From NZ13-RE01 sp049718665 (GTDB taxonomy: Bacteria > Dictyoglomota > Dictyoglomia > Dictyoglomales > Dictyoglomaceae): 64,000 nucleotides of DNA. Positions within the stretch are counted from its first letter, which is position 1. Every line of letters starts with the position of its first letter. The translations under genes were made by a program, and so were the position numbers. The stretch lies in the NCBI GenBank assembly GCA_049718665.1, contig JBNARO010000004.1, positions 1-64,000 of the forward strand. Reading direction: 5' to 3'. Under the pieces are notes generated by a model, which was not told where the DNA came from, made no database searches, and saw only the letters and a program-made list of their open reading frames with translations. Of this stretch, positions 7,561-16,001 are shown piece after piece.

Positions 7561-8638
7561 AGTAAGAATTCCTACACCATTACAAAAATATACTCATAAT
7601 AAAAGTGAAATTGAGATAGAAGCGGGAGATATCAAAGAGCTTATTGAGAATTTAGATAAAAATTTCCCAGGAATTAAAGAAAGAGTTTGTGAGAAGGATG
7701 GAAATTTAAGAAAATTTATTAATATATATGTAAATGAAGAAGACATTCGCTTTTTAGATATGGAAAAAACTCAACTAAAAGATGGAGATGAAGTTTCCAT
7801 AATTCCAGCAATAGCTGGTGGAATAACATTAAGGGAAGATCAAATAGAAAGATATTCAAGACAGATTATTTTGCCCGAGGTAGGGGGTAAAGGACAAGAG
7901 AAGCTTTTGAAAGCAAAGGTTTTGGTAATTGGGGCAGGAGGTTTAGGGTCTCCTGTTGCTCTTTACTTGGCTTCTGCAGGAGTGGGGAAAATAGGAATTG
8001 TGGACTCAGATAGGGTAGAGCTAAATAACTTACAAAGACAAGTGATTCATTCTACAAAAGATGTAGGAAGACCTAAAGTAGAATCTGCAAAAGATAGAAT
8101 AAATGCTATAAATCCTGATGTAGAAGTTGTCCCTTATTATTTACGTCTTATTTCTGAAAATATCTTAGATGTAATAAAAGATTATGATATAGTTGTGGAT
8201 GGTTCTGACAATTTTCCTACAAGATACTTAGTAAATGATGCTTGTGTTTTAGCGGGAAAGCCTCTGATTCATGGTGGTATTTTCAGGTTTGATGGTCAAG
8301 TAATTACGATTTTGCCTGGCAAGAGTGCTTGTTATCGTTGTCTTTTCCCCTCTCCTCCACCTCCTGGTTTAGTTCCCAGTTGTCAAGAAGCAGGAATTTT
8401 AGGAACTGTTGCAGGAATAATAGGTATAATTCAAGCTAATGAAGTTTTGAAATATATTTTAGGTATAGGGGAACTTTTAGCAAATAAACTTTTAGTCTTT
8501 AACGCTTTAGAATCCAGTTTCCGTATAGTTAAAGTTCCTAAGGATAAATCTTGTCCTATTTGTGGAGAAAATCCAAAAATTACCAAAGTGGAAGATATTG
8601 ATTATGTAGAATTTTGCCAAATGAGATTACAGTCTTAA
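7547..8638 (+). CDS. moeB: MoaD-like carrier fused to MoeB/ThiF E1-like adenylyltransferase
   Basis: A 363-residue fusion. Residues 1-92 are a MoaD/ThiS beta-grasp domain ending in AGG (90-92). Residues 93-363 are a full E1-like enzyme that normally adenylates the C-terminal glycine of such a carrier. Visible are LREDQIERYSRQIILP, the ATP loop GAGGLGSP (129-136), NNLQRQ (160-165), DGSDNFPTRYL, a zinc site CYRC (262-265) with CPIC (336-339), and the catalytic Cys279 in SCQEAGILG. I start at the ATG at 7547 (GGAGGTG about 7 bases ahead), not at 7517; it overlaps thrC by 14 bases. It may activate the carriers of this operon and also the free TtuB encoded next door. Confidence 0.88.
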   Translation: MAVVKVRIPTPLQKYTHNKSEIEIEAGDIKELIENLDKNFPGIKERVCEKDGNLRKFINIYVNEEDIRFLDMEKTQLKDGDEVSIIPAIAGGITLREDQIERYSRQIILPEVGGKGQEKLLKAKVLVIGAGGLGSPVALYLASAGVGKIGIVDSDRVELNNLQRQVIHSTKDVGRPKVESAKDRINAINPDVEVVPYYLRLISENILDVIKDYDIVVDGSDNFPTRYLVNDACVLAGKPLIHGGIFRFDGQVITILPGKSACYRCLFPSPPPPGLVPSCQEAGILGTVAGIIGIIQANEVLKYILGIGELLANKLLVFNALESSFRIVKVPKDKSCPICGENPKITKVEDIDYVEFCQMRLQS

Positions 8639-8680
8639 AATTAGAAGGAGTTTATTTAACAGAGGAGGGGGGTGAAAAGG

Positions 8681-9595
8681 TTAAAGATTCAGCTTCATCT
8701 TTATATTGCATACCGCACATATATCAAGAGAAGATGGCTCATTACAAATTTTACATCTTTTAATCTCTTTTTCTTCTAATTTATTTGAGATTATGGGATG
8801 AAGCTTTTTCAAAAAATTATTGAAAAATCTTATCTTTGTCCCAGGAAATTGATCCTCTATATTTCCAAGAATTTCTTTATATTTTAGAGAAACAGCCCCT
8901 TTGCTAAAGGGGCATTCCTCCTCTATGTATTTTATTCCATTTAAAAAGGTATATATTGCACTTTCCTTTTCAGTAACTCTAAAATAAGGTTTTACTTTTC
9001 TTACAAAGGCATCTTGAGACTCCATAAGGACAGGATATTGTCTTGAAAGATATTCAATATTCCAATTTAGAGTATTTCCAAAAAGAACGGAAATTTCATC
9101 ATCAAGATTATGGGCGGTTGCGAGAATGTTATAACCATATTTCTTTGCGATTTTATTCATATAATACCTTTTAAGAGTACCACATACTGAACAAGGAGGC
9201 TTTTTAGATAGTTTCTCCTTTATCTCAGGTATAGTACCAATTTCTTCTTTTAAATCAACAATATATAACTTCCTGTTAATAGTTTGGGAAAAATTCTCTA
9301 CAATTTCTCTACTCTTTTTTGAATAATCGTATATTCCTAAATCTATATGCATTCCATCTGCGCTATAACCAAGTTTATTTAAAACAAACCATAATCCTAA
9401 ACTATCTTTTCCTCCTGAAACTGCTACTAAGACTTTATCTTGTTTAGTAAACATATGAAATTCTTTTATAGTATTTTCTATTCTTCTCTCGAACCATTCT
9501 ATAAAATGATCTTTACATAAACTCAAGTTATACGCTGGTAAATTCACAATAGCGTTTTTTGAGATGTTCTTTGTTTTACAAATCTTACATTTCAT
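8681..9595 (-). CDS. ttuA: tRNA-5-methyluridine(54) 2-sulfurtransferase TtuA
   Basis: Thiolates ribothymidine 54 in the T-loop of tRNA (s2T54), which stabilises tRNA in thermophiles. The 304-residue protein has the TtuA layout: N-terminal zinc finger Cys3, Cys6, Cys27, His30; PP-loop SGGKDS (60-65); three cluster cysteines Cys135 and Cys138 (PPCSVC) and Cys228 (EEECPF), spaced as in Thermus TtuA; and a C-terminal zinc finger (CKIC, CAVC). It is encoded three bases after ttuB, its sulfur donor. It converges with the sulfur operon. Confidence 0.92.
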   Translation of the reverse strand: MKCKICKTKNISKNAIVNLPAYNLSLCKDHFIEWFERRIENTIKEFHMFTKQDKVLVAVSGGKDSLGLWFVLNKLGYSADGMHIDLGIYDYSKKSREIVENFSQTINRKLYIVDLKEEIGTIPEIKEKLSKKPPCSVCGTLKRYYMNKIAKKYGYNILATAHNLDDEISVLFGNTLNWNIEYLSRQYPVLMESQDAFVRKVKPYFRVTEKESAIYTFLNGIKYIEEECPFSKGAVSLKYKEILGNIEDQFPGTKIRFFNNFLKKLHPIISNKLEEKEIKRCKICNEPSSLDICAVCNIKMKLNL

Positions 9596-9598
9596 AGA

Positions 9599-9814
9599 CT
9601 ATCCTCCAGATACCGCATTTATAACTTCTATTTCATCATCTGGAGAGAGATAAGTATTTAGTTCTGCTATCTCACCATTTTTAACAACAAAGGCATACTC
9701 TTTAGAAAGTCCTAAAAATTTTAAAATATCTTGTGGATTCAACTTATCCCTCTCTGAACTAAAAGTATAGGTCTTTCCTCTATATTTAATGTTGAAGACA
9801 AATTTTTCTTCCAT
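9599..9814 (-). CDS. ttuB: TtuB sulfur-carrier protein
   Basis: A 71-residue ubiquitin-like carrier ending in VSGG, the free Gly-Gly tail required for adenylation and thiocarboxylation. It is the only carrier in this part of the window that is not fused. An AAAGGAGG ribosome site precedes the ATG, and a promoter TTGATT-16-TAAAAT lies at 9872-9845 on the minus strand. Adjacency to ttuA defines its role as donor for tRNA thiolation. The activating enzyme (TtuC) is not adjacent; the MoeB fusion at 7547-8638 is the candidate. Confidence 0.9.
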   Translation of the reverse strand: MEEKFVFNIKYRGKTYTFSSERDKLNPQDILKFLGLSKEYAFVVKNGEIAELNTYLSPDDEIEVINAVSGG

Positions 9815-9844
9815 TCAGTAAGCCTCCTTTGCTTTTTGAATTCT

Positions 9845-9872
9845 ATTTTACCTAATCCTAAACTAAAATCAA
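9845..9872 (-). promoter_or_regulatory. Promoter for ttuB-ttuA
   Basis: Minus-strand TTGATT (9872-9867), 16 bases, TAAAAT (9850-9845), about 30 bases before the ttuB start. Confidence 0.4.
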
Positions 9873-9912
9873 ATATATTTATGACTTTCTCTATACTTAA
9901 TATAACTATTTA

Positions 9913-9941
9913 TTGACTTTTTATTCTTTAAAGTTTATACT
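9913..9941 (+). promoter_or_regulatory. Promoter of the sugar ABC importer
   Basis: TTGACT at 9913-9918 and TATACT at 9936-9941 with a 17-base spacer. It lies 48 bases before the binding-protein start. Confidence 0.65.
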
Positions 9942-9971
9942 TAAACTTGGGAAAGGTTCCAAAATAAAATT

Positions 9972-9989
9972 TTAGGAGGTGTCTCCTAA
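9972..9989 (+). promoter_or_regulatory. Hairpin covering the ribosome site of the sugar-binding protein
   Basis: TTAGGAG (9972-9978) and CTCCTAA (9983-9989) are perfect complements with a GTGT loop. The stem buries the Shine-Dalgarno AGGAGG and ends on the A of the start codon. It could hold translation back at low temperature; this is inference. Confidence 0.5.
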
Positions 9990-11290
9990 TGATTAAAATT
10001 CTTAAATTAATTCCTCTTCTTCTTATTCTTCTATTTATTATTACAAACTCCTCTGCAAAACCAATAACAATAAGAGTTTGGTATCCTGACGAGTTAGGAA
10101 TAAAACCTAAATATGTGGATAAGGCAGCAGAAGACTTTAGAAAAGCGTTTCCTGATGTAAATCTTGAAGTAACAAGATATAAAATTCCACCTGGTGATTT
10201 CTTAACAAAACTACTTTTAGCAATTGACGCAAAGGAAGCACCAGATGTATTTCATGTAGGTGGAACACTAATGCCAGAATTTGTGGAAGCTGGATATATT
10301 CGTCCTTTAACTCCATATATAGTAAAATGGGAAGATTGGCAGTATTATCCAAAATCTATAAAGGACGCGGTAAGATATAAGGGACATTATTATACAATTC
10401 CTTATGGGTTAGATGTGAGATGGTTATATTACAGAAAAGATATATTTGCAAAAGCAGGACTTCCCACAGATTGGAAGCCAAAGGGATGGGATGATATTCT
10501 TAATACTGCTCTAAGAATAAAAAATAGTGTTCCTAATGTAATTCCATATGTAATATATGCGGGAGTTGCTGGTGGCGGAGGAACAGTGAATCATGGATAT
10601 ATCCCATTGTTATATGGGACAAAAGCGGTAGCTTATGATGTAAAATCTGGGAAATATATAATAGATACGTCTGCGATAAAGAAAGTTTTAGAATTCTATA
10701 AAAAGGCATTTATTGATTTAAAGTTAGTTCCCCAAGAAGTATTAACCTTACCAAAACCTTGGACTACTATGAGGGAAAAGTTAGGAGCAGGAGAACTGGC
10801 AATTCTTTTTGAGGGTGGATGGGTATATGGCGGATGGGTGAGTAAATATGGATTAGAAAATGTAGAAAAAACTGTAGGATATACTTTGATGCCCTCAGAG
10901 AAGGGTGCTCCATACTTTACTGTGGGTGGTTTAGGAACTTGCTGGTATATTTCTTCTCAGTCCAAAAATCCACAGCTTGCATGGGAATTCATAAAGAGAT
11001 TTAATACAAAGGAAATAGTAGCTAAAATTAATATAGAAGATCCTCATCCTGTAGCTCGTATGGATTCTGCAGAACTTCCAGAATTTAAAGCCATAAAATA
11101 TCTATATGACTGTACTCAAATACTTAAACAGGCAAAATTTGAGCCTATGGCACCTGGAATCTCTAAATTTGCAAATAGAGTTCAGCTTATGACAGGAAGA
11201 GTAGCAAGTGGTGAAATGTCTGTAGATTCTGCATTGCAAAAATTTATAGAAGAGATGAAGGCAGATTTTGGGGATGTAATTGTAAAATAG
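9989..11290 (+). CDS. Extracellular sugar-binding protein of an ABC importer (family 1)
   Basis: A 433-residue solute-binding protein, delivering a sugar or oligosaccharide to the two permeases encoded next. It has a typical signal peptide (positive start MIKILK, hydrophobic core, cleavage near SSAKP, residue 24). There is no lipobox cysteine. The mature part follows the CUT1 binding-protein pattern, opening with ITIRVWYPDE and later GELAILFEGGWVYGGW. It is first in an operon 9989-14461 and has a 51-base gap with a strong hairpin before the permeases, a layout that yields more binding protein than permease. The ligand cannot be read from the sequence. Confidence 0.88.
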   Translation: MIKILKLIPLLLILLFIITNSSAKPITIRVWYPDELGIKPKYVDKAAEDFRKAFPDVNLEVTRYKIPPGDFLTKLLLAIDAKEAPDVFHVGGTLMPEFVEAGYIRPLTPYIVKWEDWQYYPKSIKDAVRYKGHYYTIPYGLDVRWLYYRKDIFAKAGLPTDWKPKGWDDILNTALRIKNSVPNVIPYVIYAGVAGGGGTVNHGYIPLLYGTKAVAYDVKSGKYIIDTSAIKKVLEFYKKAFIDLKLVPQEVLTLPKPWTTMREKLGAGELAILFEGGWVYGGWVSKYGLENVEKTVGYTLMPSEKGAPYFTVGGLGTCWYISSQSKNPQLAWEFIKRFNTKEIVAKINIEDPHPVARMDSAELPEFKAIKYLYDCTQILKQAKFEPMAPGISKFANRVQLMTGRVASGEMSVDSALQKFIEEMKADFGDVIVK

Positions 11291-11295
11291 AAAAG

Positions 11296-11317
11296 AGGGT
11301 GGGGAATTCCCCACCCT
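11296..11317 (+). terminator. Perfect palindrome between binding protein and permease genes
   Basis: A 22-bp perfect palindrome (AGGGTGGGGAA and its complement) directly after the binding-protein stop, followed by AATTTTATTTT. It can act as a partial terminator or as a 3' stabiliser of the upstream message. Confidence 0.7.
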
Positions 11318-11341
11318 AATTTTATTTTGAGGAGAAGAAAA

Positions 11342-12214
11342 ATGAAAAGGAATCAATTTTTAATCCTGGGGCTTTTACCTGCTATTCTCTTAATGGCTTT
11401 TTTATTTGTTCTTCCTTCTCTTTGGGGAATATATAGTAGTTTCACTAATATGGCACTTTTAGGAAAAGAGGCTGCAAATTTTCAATTCTTAGGATTGGAG
11501 AACTATATAAAGCTTTTCAGAGATTCTGCTTTTTATACATCTTTTTTAAATACCATATATTTTGTTATAGGTTCCGCATTAATAGGTCAATTTTTGCTGG
11601 GTCTTATCATTGCATTGCTTATTGATTATGCAGAAAGAAGAAAAATTCCAGGAAGAGGAATAGTTTATGGTATTGTCCTTCTTGCTTGGATTAATCCTAC
11701 ATTAATCGCGGGATTTCAATGGTCCGCAATGTATGATTACTATTATGGAACATTGAATACTTTTCTTAAATTTTTAGGTTTTCCTAAGATAAACTGGTTA
11801 GGAAGTATGCCTATGTTTTCAGTAATTGTTGCTAATATATGGAGGGGGACCGCATTTACTATGTTAATTTGGCTTTCTGCATTAAAGACAGTTCCTATAG
11901 AACTTTATGAGGCATCAAAAATAGATGGTGCTAATGCTTTTGATAGATTTAGATATATTACAGTTCCTATGCTTAGAGATATTATAACAGTAAATCTTAT
12001 TCAGATAACTATGGCGACTATGGGAGCGTTTTTATTAATTTGGGCAATAACCAGTGGTGGACCAGGGCTTAAGACTACTACTTTAAGTCTTTTCGCCTAT
12101 AGAACTGCTTTTGAATCTTACAGACTTGGATATGGAAGTTCTATTGCGGTGATTATGCTCTTCATAAATCTTATCTTCGGGGTCATATACATTAGGCTTT
12201 TTAGGAGGAGATAA
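11342..12214 (+). CDS. ABC sugar permease (MalF-like)
   Basis: Inner-membrane permease of 290 residues with about six hydrophobic segments, starting MKRNQFLILGLLPAILLMAFLFVL. The cytoplasmic loop that docks the ATPase (EAA motif) is visible as ELYEASKIDGANAFDRFRYITVPML. The ATG at 11342 is preceded by TTTTGAGGAG. Codons for the next permease begin one base after this stop. No ATPase gene is present in the operon; the orphan ATPase at 23456-24472 is a candidate partner. Confidence 0.88.
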   Translation: MKRNQFLILGLLPAILLMAFLFVLPSLWGIYSSFTNMALLGKEAANFQFLGLENYIKLFRDSAFYTSFLNTIYFVIGSALIGQFLLGLIIALLIDYAERRKIPGRGIVYGIVLLAWINPTLIAGFQWSAMYDYYYGTLNTFLKFLGFPKINWLGSMPMFSVIVANIWRGTAFTMLIWLSALKTVPIELYEASKIDGANAFDRFRYITVPMLRDIITVNLIQITMATMGAFLLIWAITSGGPGLKTTTLSLFAYRTAFESYRLGYGSSIAVIMLFINLIFGVIYIRLFRRR

Positions 12215-12215
12215 G

Positions 12216-13022
12216 ATGAGGTTCTTAGTTTTTATGAGCTTTATTTTGATAATTATCTTCTTTGGAATTCCTTTTCTATGGTTGTACTTCTCGGCTTTTG
12301 ATAAAGAAGCTTCTGCTTTCATTAAAATGCCTAATTTTACTTTATCTAATTTCATAGAGGCTTTTAGAGAATATAATTTCGCAAGATATTTAATAAATAG
12401 CTCTTTTGTTGCAACCATCACTATGATTTTAACAGTCCTTATTGTTGCTGTTTCTTCCTATTCCATATCAAGAATAAAATGGAAATATAAAAATGCTTTT
12501 TTATATTCTCTTTTGCTTCTTCACTCTATACCTTTATCTACTACTATGGTCCCTATATATGGAATAATGAGAATTCTTCGTCTTAGAAATTCTTACTTAG
12601 GATTAATCTTAGTATACACCGCCATGCAACTTCCTTTTCTAATTTGGCTTATGAAGGGATTTTTTGATACTATACCTGAAGAGTTAGAAGAGGCTGCATG
12701 GATTGATGGATGTACATCCCTGAAGGCTTTATTTAAAGTGGTTCTTCCTGTATCTTTTCCAGGGATATTAGTAGTTTCAGCTCTTTCCTTCTTAGGTGCT
12801 TGGGGGGAAAGTATGCTTATACTTATATTAGTGGACTCAGAAAAGATGAAGACAGTCCCGTTAGTATTTTATGAGGCAATGAGAACTGTAGGAGGATATA
12901 TGGAAGTAAGGTATGAATTAGTATCTGCTTTTGCTATACTGTTTCAAATTCCTGTTGTGATTTTGTTTATATTATCAAGAAAATTACTTGCTACATCTAT
13001 AGTTCCAGGGGTGGAAAGGTGA
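12216..13022 (+). CDS. ABC sugar permease (MalG-like)
   Basis: Second permease of 268 residues with six predicted membrane helices. The EAA loop is EELEEAAWIDGCTSLKALFKVVLPV. The AGGAGG site overlaps the end of the upstream permease, indicating coupled translation. Together with 11342-12214 it forms a CUT1 heterodimer. Confidence 0.88.
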   Translation: MRFLVFMSFILIIIFFGIPFLWLYFSAFDKEASAFIKMPNFTLSNFIEAFREYNFARYLINSSFVATITMILTVLIVAVSSYSISRIKWKYKNAFLYSLLLLHSIPLSTTMVPIYGIMRILRLRNSYLGLILVYTAMQLPFLIWLMKGFFDTIPEELEEAAWIDGCTSLKALFKVVLPVSFPGILVVSALSFLGAWGESMLILILVDSEKMKTVPLVFYEAMRTVGGYMEVRYELVSAFAILFQIPVVILFILSRKLLATSIVPGVER

Positions 13023-14461
13023 AGGAATATATTTTTAACTTAGAACTTTTTCCTGAGGATTCTAAAAAACATATTCCTATTTATTTTGACGTTCCAGAAG
13101 GTGCTAAAGAAATAATTATTGAAAATATTTTGGAACCAAGAACCTTAGATTTGGAGGAGTCTAAAAAACTTGTTAAAAAGGCTTTAGCTATTTATATAAA
13201 TCAAGGAGATAGTCCTTTAGATATAAAAGACATTCCCGAAAAAAGTTTAAACGAAATAATAAAAAAATTTATTCCTGTAAGAAATCTTATCAATTTTAGA
13301 ATTTTTGATTCTCATGGAAATTTTAGGGGGACAGGAGAAGACAGATTTTCAAAGGGAATTCCTATAAAGATTGGAGAAAAACTATCATCCTATGGATGTG
13401 TAGAAGGAAAAATTTATCCAGGGAAATGGAGAATGGTTATAGAAACTCATGCTATAGTTAAAAAATGCTTGTTGAATTTAAAGATTAAGATTAATAATGA
13501 AGAATCAGAAAATATTCCAGAGCTTTTTAATGAATATATTCCTGTAGTAAAGGAACCTACAAAAAAGAATGGATGGGTAGCGGGAGATTTTCATCTTCAT
13601 TCTCTTCATAGTGATGGGAAATTATCTTTAGAAAATGTCATTAAACATTCTATAAAAAGAAATTTAGATTTTATTTTTCTTACAGATCATAATAAAATAT
13701 CTGGATTTCAAAAGATAAAAAGCGAGAATTATAAAGTATTTTGTGGGATGGAATTTACTACTTTCTATGGACATTTTACCTCTTTTGGAGTCTCAGAATA
13801 TATTGAGTGGGATGTAATAGATCTTAAGAATGGAATAAGAAAGGCAGCAGAATTAGTACATTCCCAAGGAGGAATTTTTTGTGTAGCTCATCCTTTTACT
13901 ATGGGAGATCCTATATGTACTGGATGTAGATGTACACTAAATATAGATTGGAAATACGTGGATGCTATAGAAATATGGTCAGGTTCTTTTAATAAAAGAA
14001 GACCTGAGAACACCGAATCTTTAAAACTATGGAGAAGTCTTCTTAATTCTGGCTATAGAATTACAGGGATCGGTGGAACAGATATGCATACTCCTGAGGA
14101 TATTACTATTGATTCGCCTGTAACCTATGTATATGTAGAACAACTAGCCTTAGAAGATATTTTAAAATCCTTAAAAGAAGGAAGAGTATATATTACTCGA
14201 GGACCTAAGCTTAATTTTTCTATTAATGATGCAAATATAGGAGAGAGAATAAGATTAAGGGAGGGGAAGGCTAATTTGAGATATTTCTGTGAAGAAAATT
14301 TGGATTTAAGAATTTATTATAATGGGAATGTTATCATAGAAATTCCTAAAACTTCTTCGGGAAATATAGATTTTTTCTTAAGAAATTCTGGATATATTTA
14401 TTTAGAATTTTGGAAAGAAAAGGAGCTTTATGCTATTACAAATCCCATTTATGTGATATAA
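13019..14461 (+). CDS. PHP-domain metallohydrolase, CehA/McbA-like
   Basis: A 480-residue cytoplasmic protein; its GTG start overlaps the permease stop (GTGA). Residues 1-185 form an unrecognised beta-rich N-terminal region. From about residue 190 a PHP phosphoesterase domain follows with metal-binding motifs DFHLHSLHSDGK, FLTDHNKISG, CVAHPFTMGD and GGTDMHTPED. The CehA/McbA branch includes phosphoesterases and carbamate hydrolases, so the substrate is open. Being last in a sugar-import operon suggests it acts on the imported compound or on a phosphorylated form of it. No signal peptide is seen. Confidence 0.75.
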   Translation: MKEYIFNLELFPEDSKKHIPIYFDVPEGAKEIIIENILEPRTLDLEESKKLVKKALAIYINQGDSPLDIKDIPEKSLNEIIKKFIPVRNLINFRIFDSHGNFRGTGEDRFSKGIPIKIGEKLSSYGCVEGKIYPGKWRMVIETHAIVKKCLLNLKIKINNEESENIPELFNEYIPVVKEPTKKNGWVAGDFHLHSLHSDGKLSLENVIKHSIKRNLDFIFLTDHNKISGFQKIKSENYKVFCGMEFTTFYGHFTSFGVSEYIEWDVIDLKNGIRKAAELVHSQGGIFCVAHPFTMGDPICTGCRCTLNIDWKYVDAIEIWSGSFNKRRPENTESLKLWRSLLNSGYRITGIGGTDMHTPEDITIDSPVTYVYVEQLALEDILKSLKEGRVYITRGPKLNFSINDANIGERIRLREGKANLRYFCEENLDLRIYYNGNVIIEIPKTSSGNIDFFLRNSGYIYLEFWKEKELYAITNPIYVI

Positions 14462-14462
14462 T
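14457..14462 (+). promoter_or_regulatory. Extended -10 element for the MgtC-like gene
   Basis: TGA-TATAAT (TG at 14454-14455, TATAAT at 14457-14462) overlaps the stop codon of the PHP gene. The start ATG is at 14472, ten bases later, with no Shine-Dalgarno sequence, so the transcript would be leaderless or nearly so. Confidence 0.4.
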
Positions 14463-14471
14463 TTAGAAACT

Positions 14472-15125
14472 ATGATTAGTGATTTAGACATTATTCTAAG
14501 GCTTTTATTATCAATAATATTAGGTGGGCTTATAGGTTGGGAAAGGGAAAAAGAAGAAAAACCTGCAGGTCTCCGAACCCATATATTGGTATGTCTTGGT
14601 TCCACTTTGATGATGATAGTCTCTGCCTATGGATTTCCTGGCAGGTATCCTTCTGATCCAGGAAGAATTGCAGCTCAAGTAATAACTGGTATCGGTTTTA
14701 TAGGAGCAGGGACCATATTAAGGACTGGAATAACTATTAAGGGTTTAACCACCGCAGCAAGTATATGGACAGTAGCAGGGATTGGCTTAGCAATTGGTGT
14801 GGGACTTTATCTTCCTGCAATTTTCACTACTCTTTTGGTAGTGGCAACTTTAATGCTTGCAGTAAGACTTGAAGTGTCTATTATTGGAAGCCACAAGCCA
14901 GTATCATTAAGATGTATTATAGAAGATAGACCAGGGTCTATAGGAGCAATAGGAACTCTCTTAGGAAGTTTGAATGTAGATATAAAACAGATTGAACTTT
15001 CCTCTGCTTGGGATGGCAAGGTGATTTTAACTATTAGCTTAAAGCTCCCCGCAAAACTTTCGGAAGAAGAAGTTATAGCAAAAGTTGTGGAATTGGATAA
15101 TGTAATAAGTGCAGAATGGGTATAG
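14472..15125 (+). CDS. MgtC/SapB-family membrane protein
   Basis: A 217-residue protein with the MgtC fold: four to five hydrophobic segments in residues 1-135, containing GGLIGWEREKEEKPAGLRTHILVCLGS and GIGFIGAGTILR, the family hallmarks. Residues 140-217 form a soluble ACT-like tail (PVSLRCIIEDRPGSIGAIGTLL). MgtC-like proteins affect magnesium homeostasis or ATP synthase in some bacteria; many others are uncharacterised. No ribosome site precedes the ATG. Confidence 0.85.
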   Translation: MISDLDIILRLLLSIILGGLIGWEREKEEKPAGLRTHILVCLGSTLMMIVSAYGFPGRYPSDPGRIAAQVITGIGFIGAGTILRTGITIKGLTTAASIWTVAGIGLAIGVGLYLPAIFTTLLVVATLMLAVRLEVSIIGSHKPVSLRCIIEDRPGSIGAIGTLLGSLNVDIKQIELSSAWDGKVILTISLKLPAKLSEEEVIAKVVELDNVISAEWV

Positions 15126-15132
15126 ATTCATT

Positions 15133-15152
15133 CCCTCCCCTCCTAGGGAGGG
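15133..15152. terminator. Bidirectional hairpin between convergent genes
   Basis: CCCTCCC (15133-15139), six-base loop, GGGAGGG (15146-15152) between mgtC-like and the SDR gene, which converge here. Confidence 0.5.
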
Positions 15153-15159
15153 AGAGGGC

Positions 15160-15984
15160 TTATACTCCTGAAAAGGCATTAAATCCACCATCTATGGGGA
15201 TTACTGTTCCTGTCACAAAGGAGCTTGCGGGAGAGGAAAGCCAAATTATAGTTCCAATAAGTTCTTCTGGTTCTCCAAATCTCCCCATAGGAGTGTGATT
15301 GATAACTGCCTGTCCTCTTGGTGTTAAGTTCCCTTGCTCATCTAAAAGGAGATATCTATTTTGTTTCGTTAACAAAAATCCAGGTGCAATAGCATTTACT
15401 CTAATCTTTGGAGAATATTCTTGAGCGATATATACTGCAAGCCACTGAGTAAAATTACTTACTGCTGCTTTTGCTGCAGAATATCCTAACACTCTTGTTA
15501 ATGGTCTAAAAGCAGACATAGAGGAAAAGTTTATTATTACTCCTCCATCTTCATTTTCCAACATAATCTTTCCAAATACTTGACTGGGAATAATGGCTCC
15601 ACCAAAGAGATTGAGATTTACTACTTTTTGAAGAGCTTCAATACTTATATCAAAAAAGGAAACCTCCTTAGAAGTAGTTGCGGAAGGTACATTTCCTCCT
15701 GCTGCATTAAGTAAAATATCTACCTTTCCAAATCTTTTTTTAACCTTTTCTGCCACCTCTTCTACATTTTTTTTGTCAAGAACATCCATGTAATATCCCT
15801 CTACTTCTATTCCTTCTTTTCTTAATTCTTCAATTCTTTCTTCTAAAGGAGAAATATCTGTAAGGGCAATTTTAGCTCCTGCTTTTCCTAAGCCTTTTGC
15901 AATGGCACCTGCTAATACTCCAGCTCCTCCTGTAAAAATAGCAACCTTATCTTTTACTGAGAAAAGCTCCTCCACATAACTCAT
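15160..15984 (-). CDS. SDR-family dehydrogenase (D-mannonate/gluconate oxidoreductase-like)
   Basis: NAD(P)-dependent short-chain dehydrogenase of 274 residues. Cofactor loop TGGAGVLAGAIAKGLG, NAAGGN, catalytic Ser in SSMSAF and YSAAK (Tyr-x3-Lys), C-terminal SFVTGTVIPIDGGF. I start at the ATG at 15984, preceded by AAAAGGAGGTGAG, not at 16017. It is the last gene of the uxaE-gnd operon. In Thermotoga similar clusters hold an SDR linked to fructuronate or gluconate metabolism, so a sugar-acid oxidoreductase is the likely role; exact substrate unknown. Confidence 0.78.
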   Translation of the reverse strand: MSYVEELFSVKDKVAIFTGGAGVLAGAIAKGLGKAGAKIALTDISPLEERIEELRKEGIEVEGYYMDVLDKKNVEEVAEKVKKRFGKVDILLNAAGGNVPSATTSKEVSFFDISIEALQKVVNLNLFGGAIIPSQVFGKIMLENEDGGVIINFSSMSAFRPLTRVLGYSAAKAAVSNFTQWLAVYIAQEYSPKIRVNAIAPGFLLTKQNRYLLLDEQGNLTPRGQAVINHTPMGRFGEPEELIGTIIWLSSPASSFVTGTVIPIDGGFNAFSGV

Positions 15985-16001
15985 ATTTTTCTCACCTCCT
16001 T

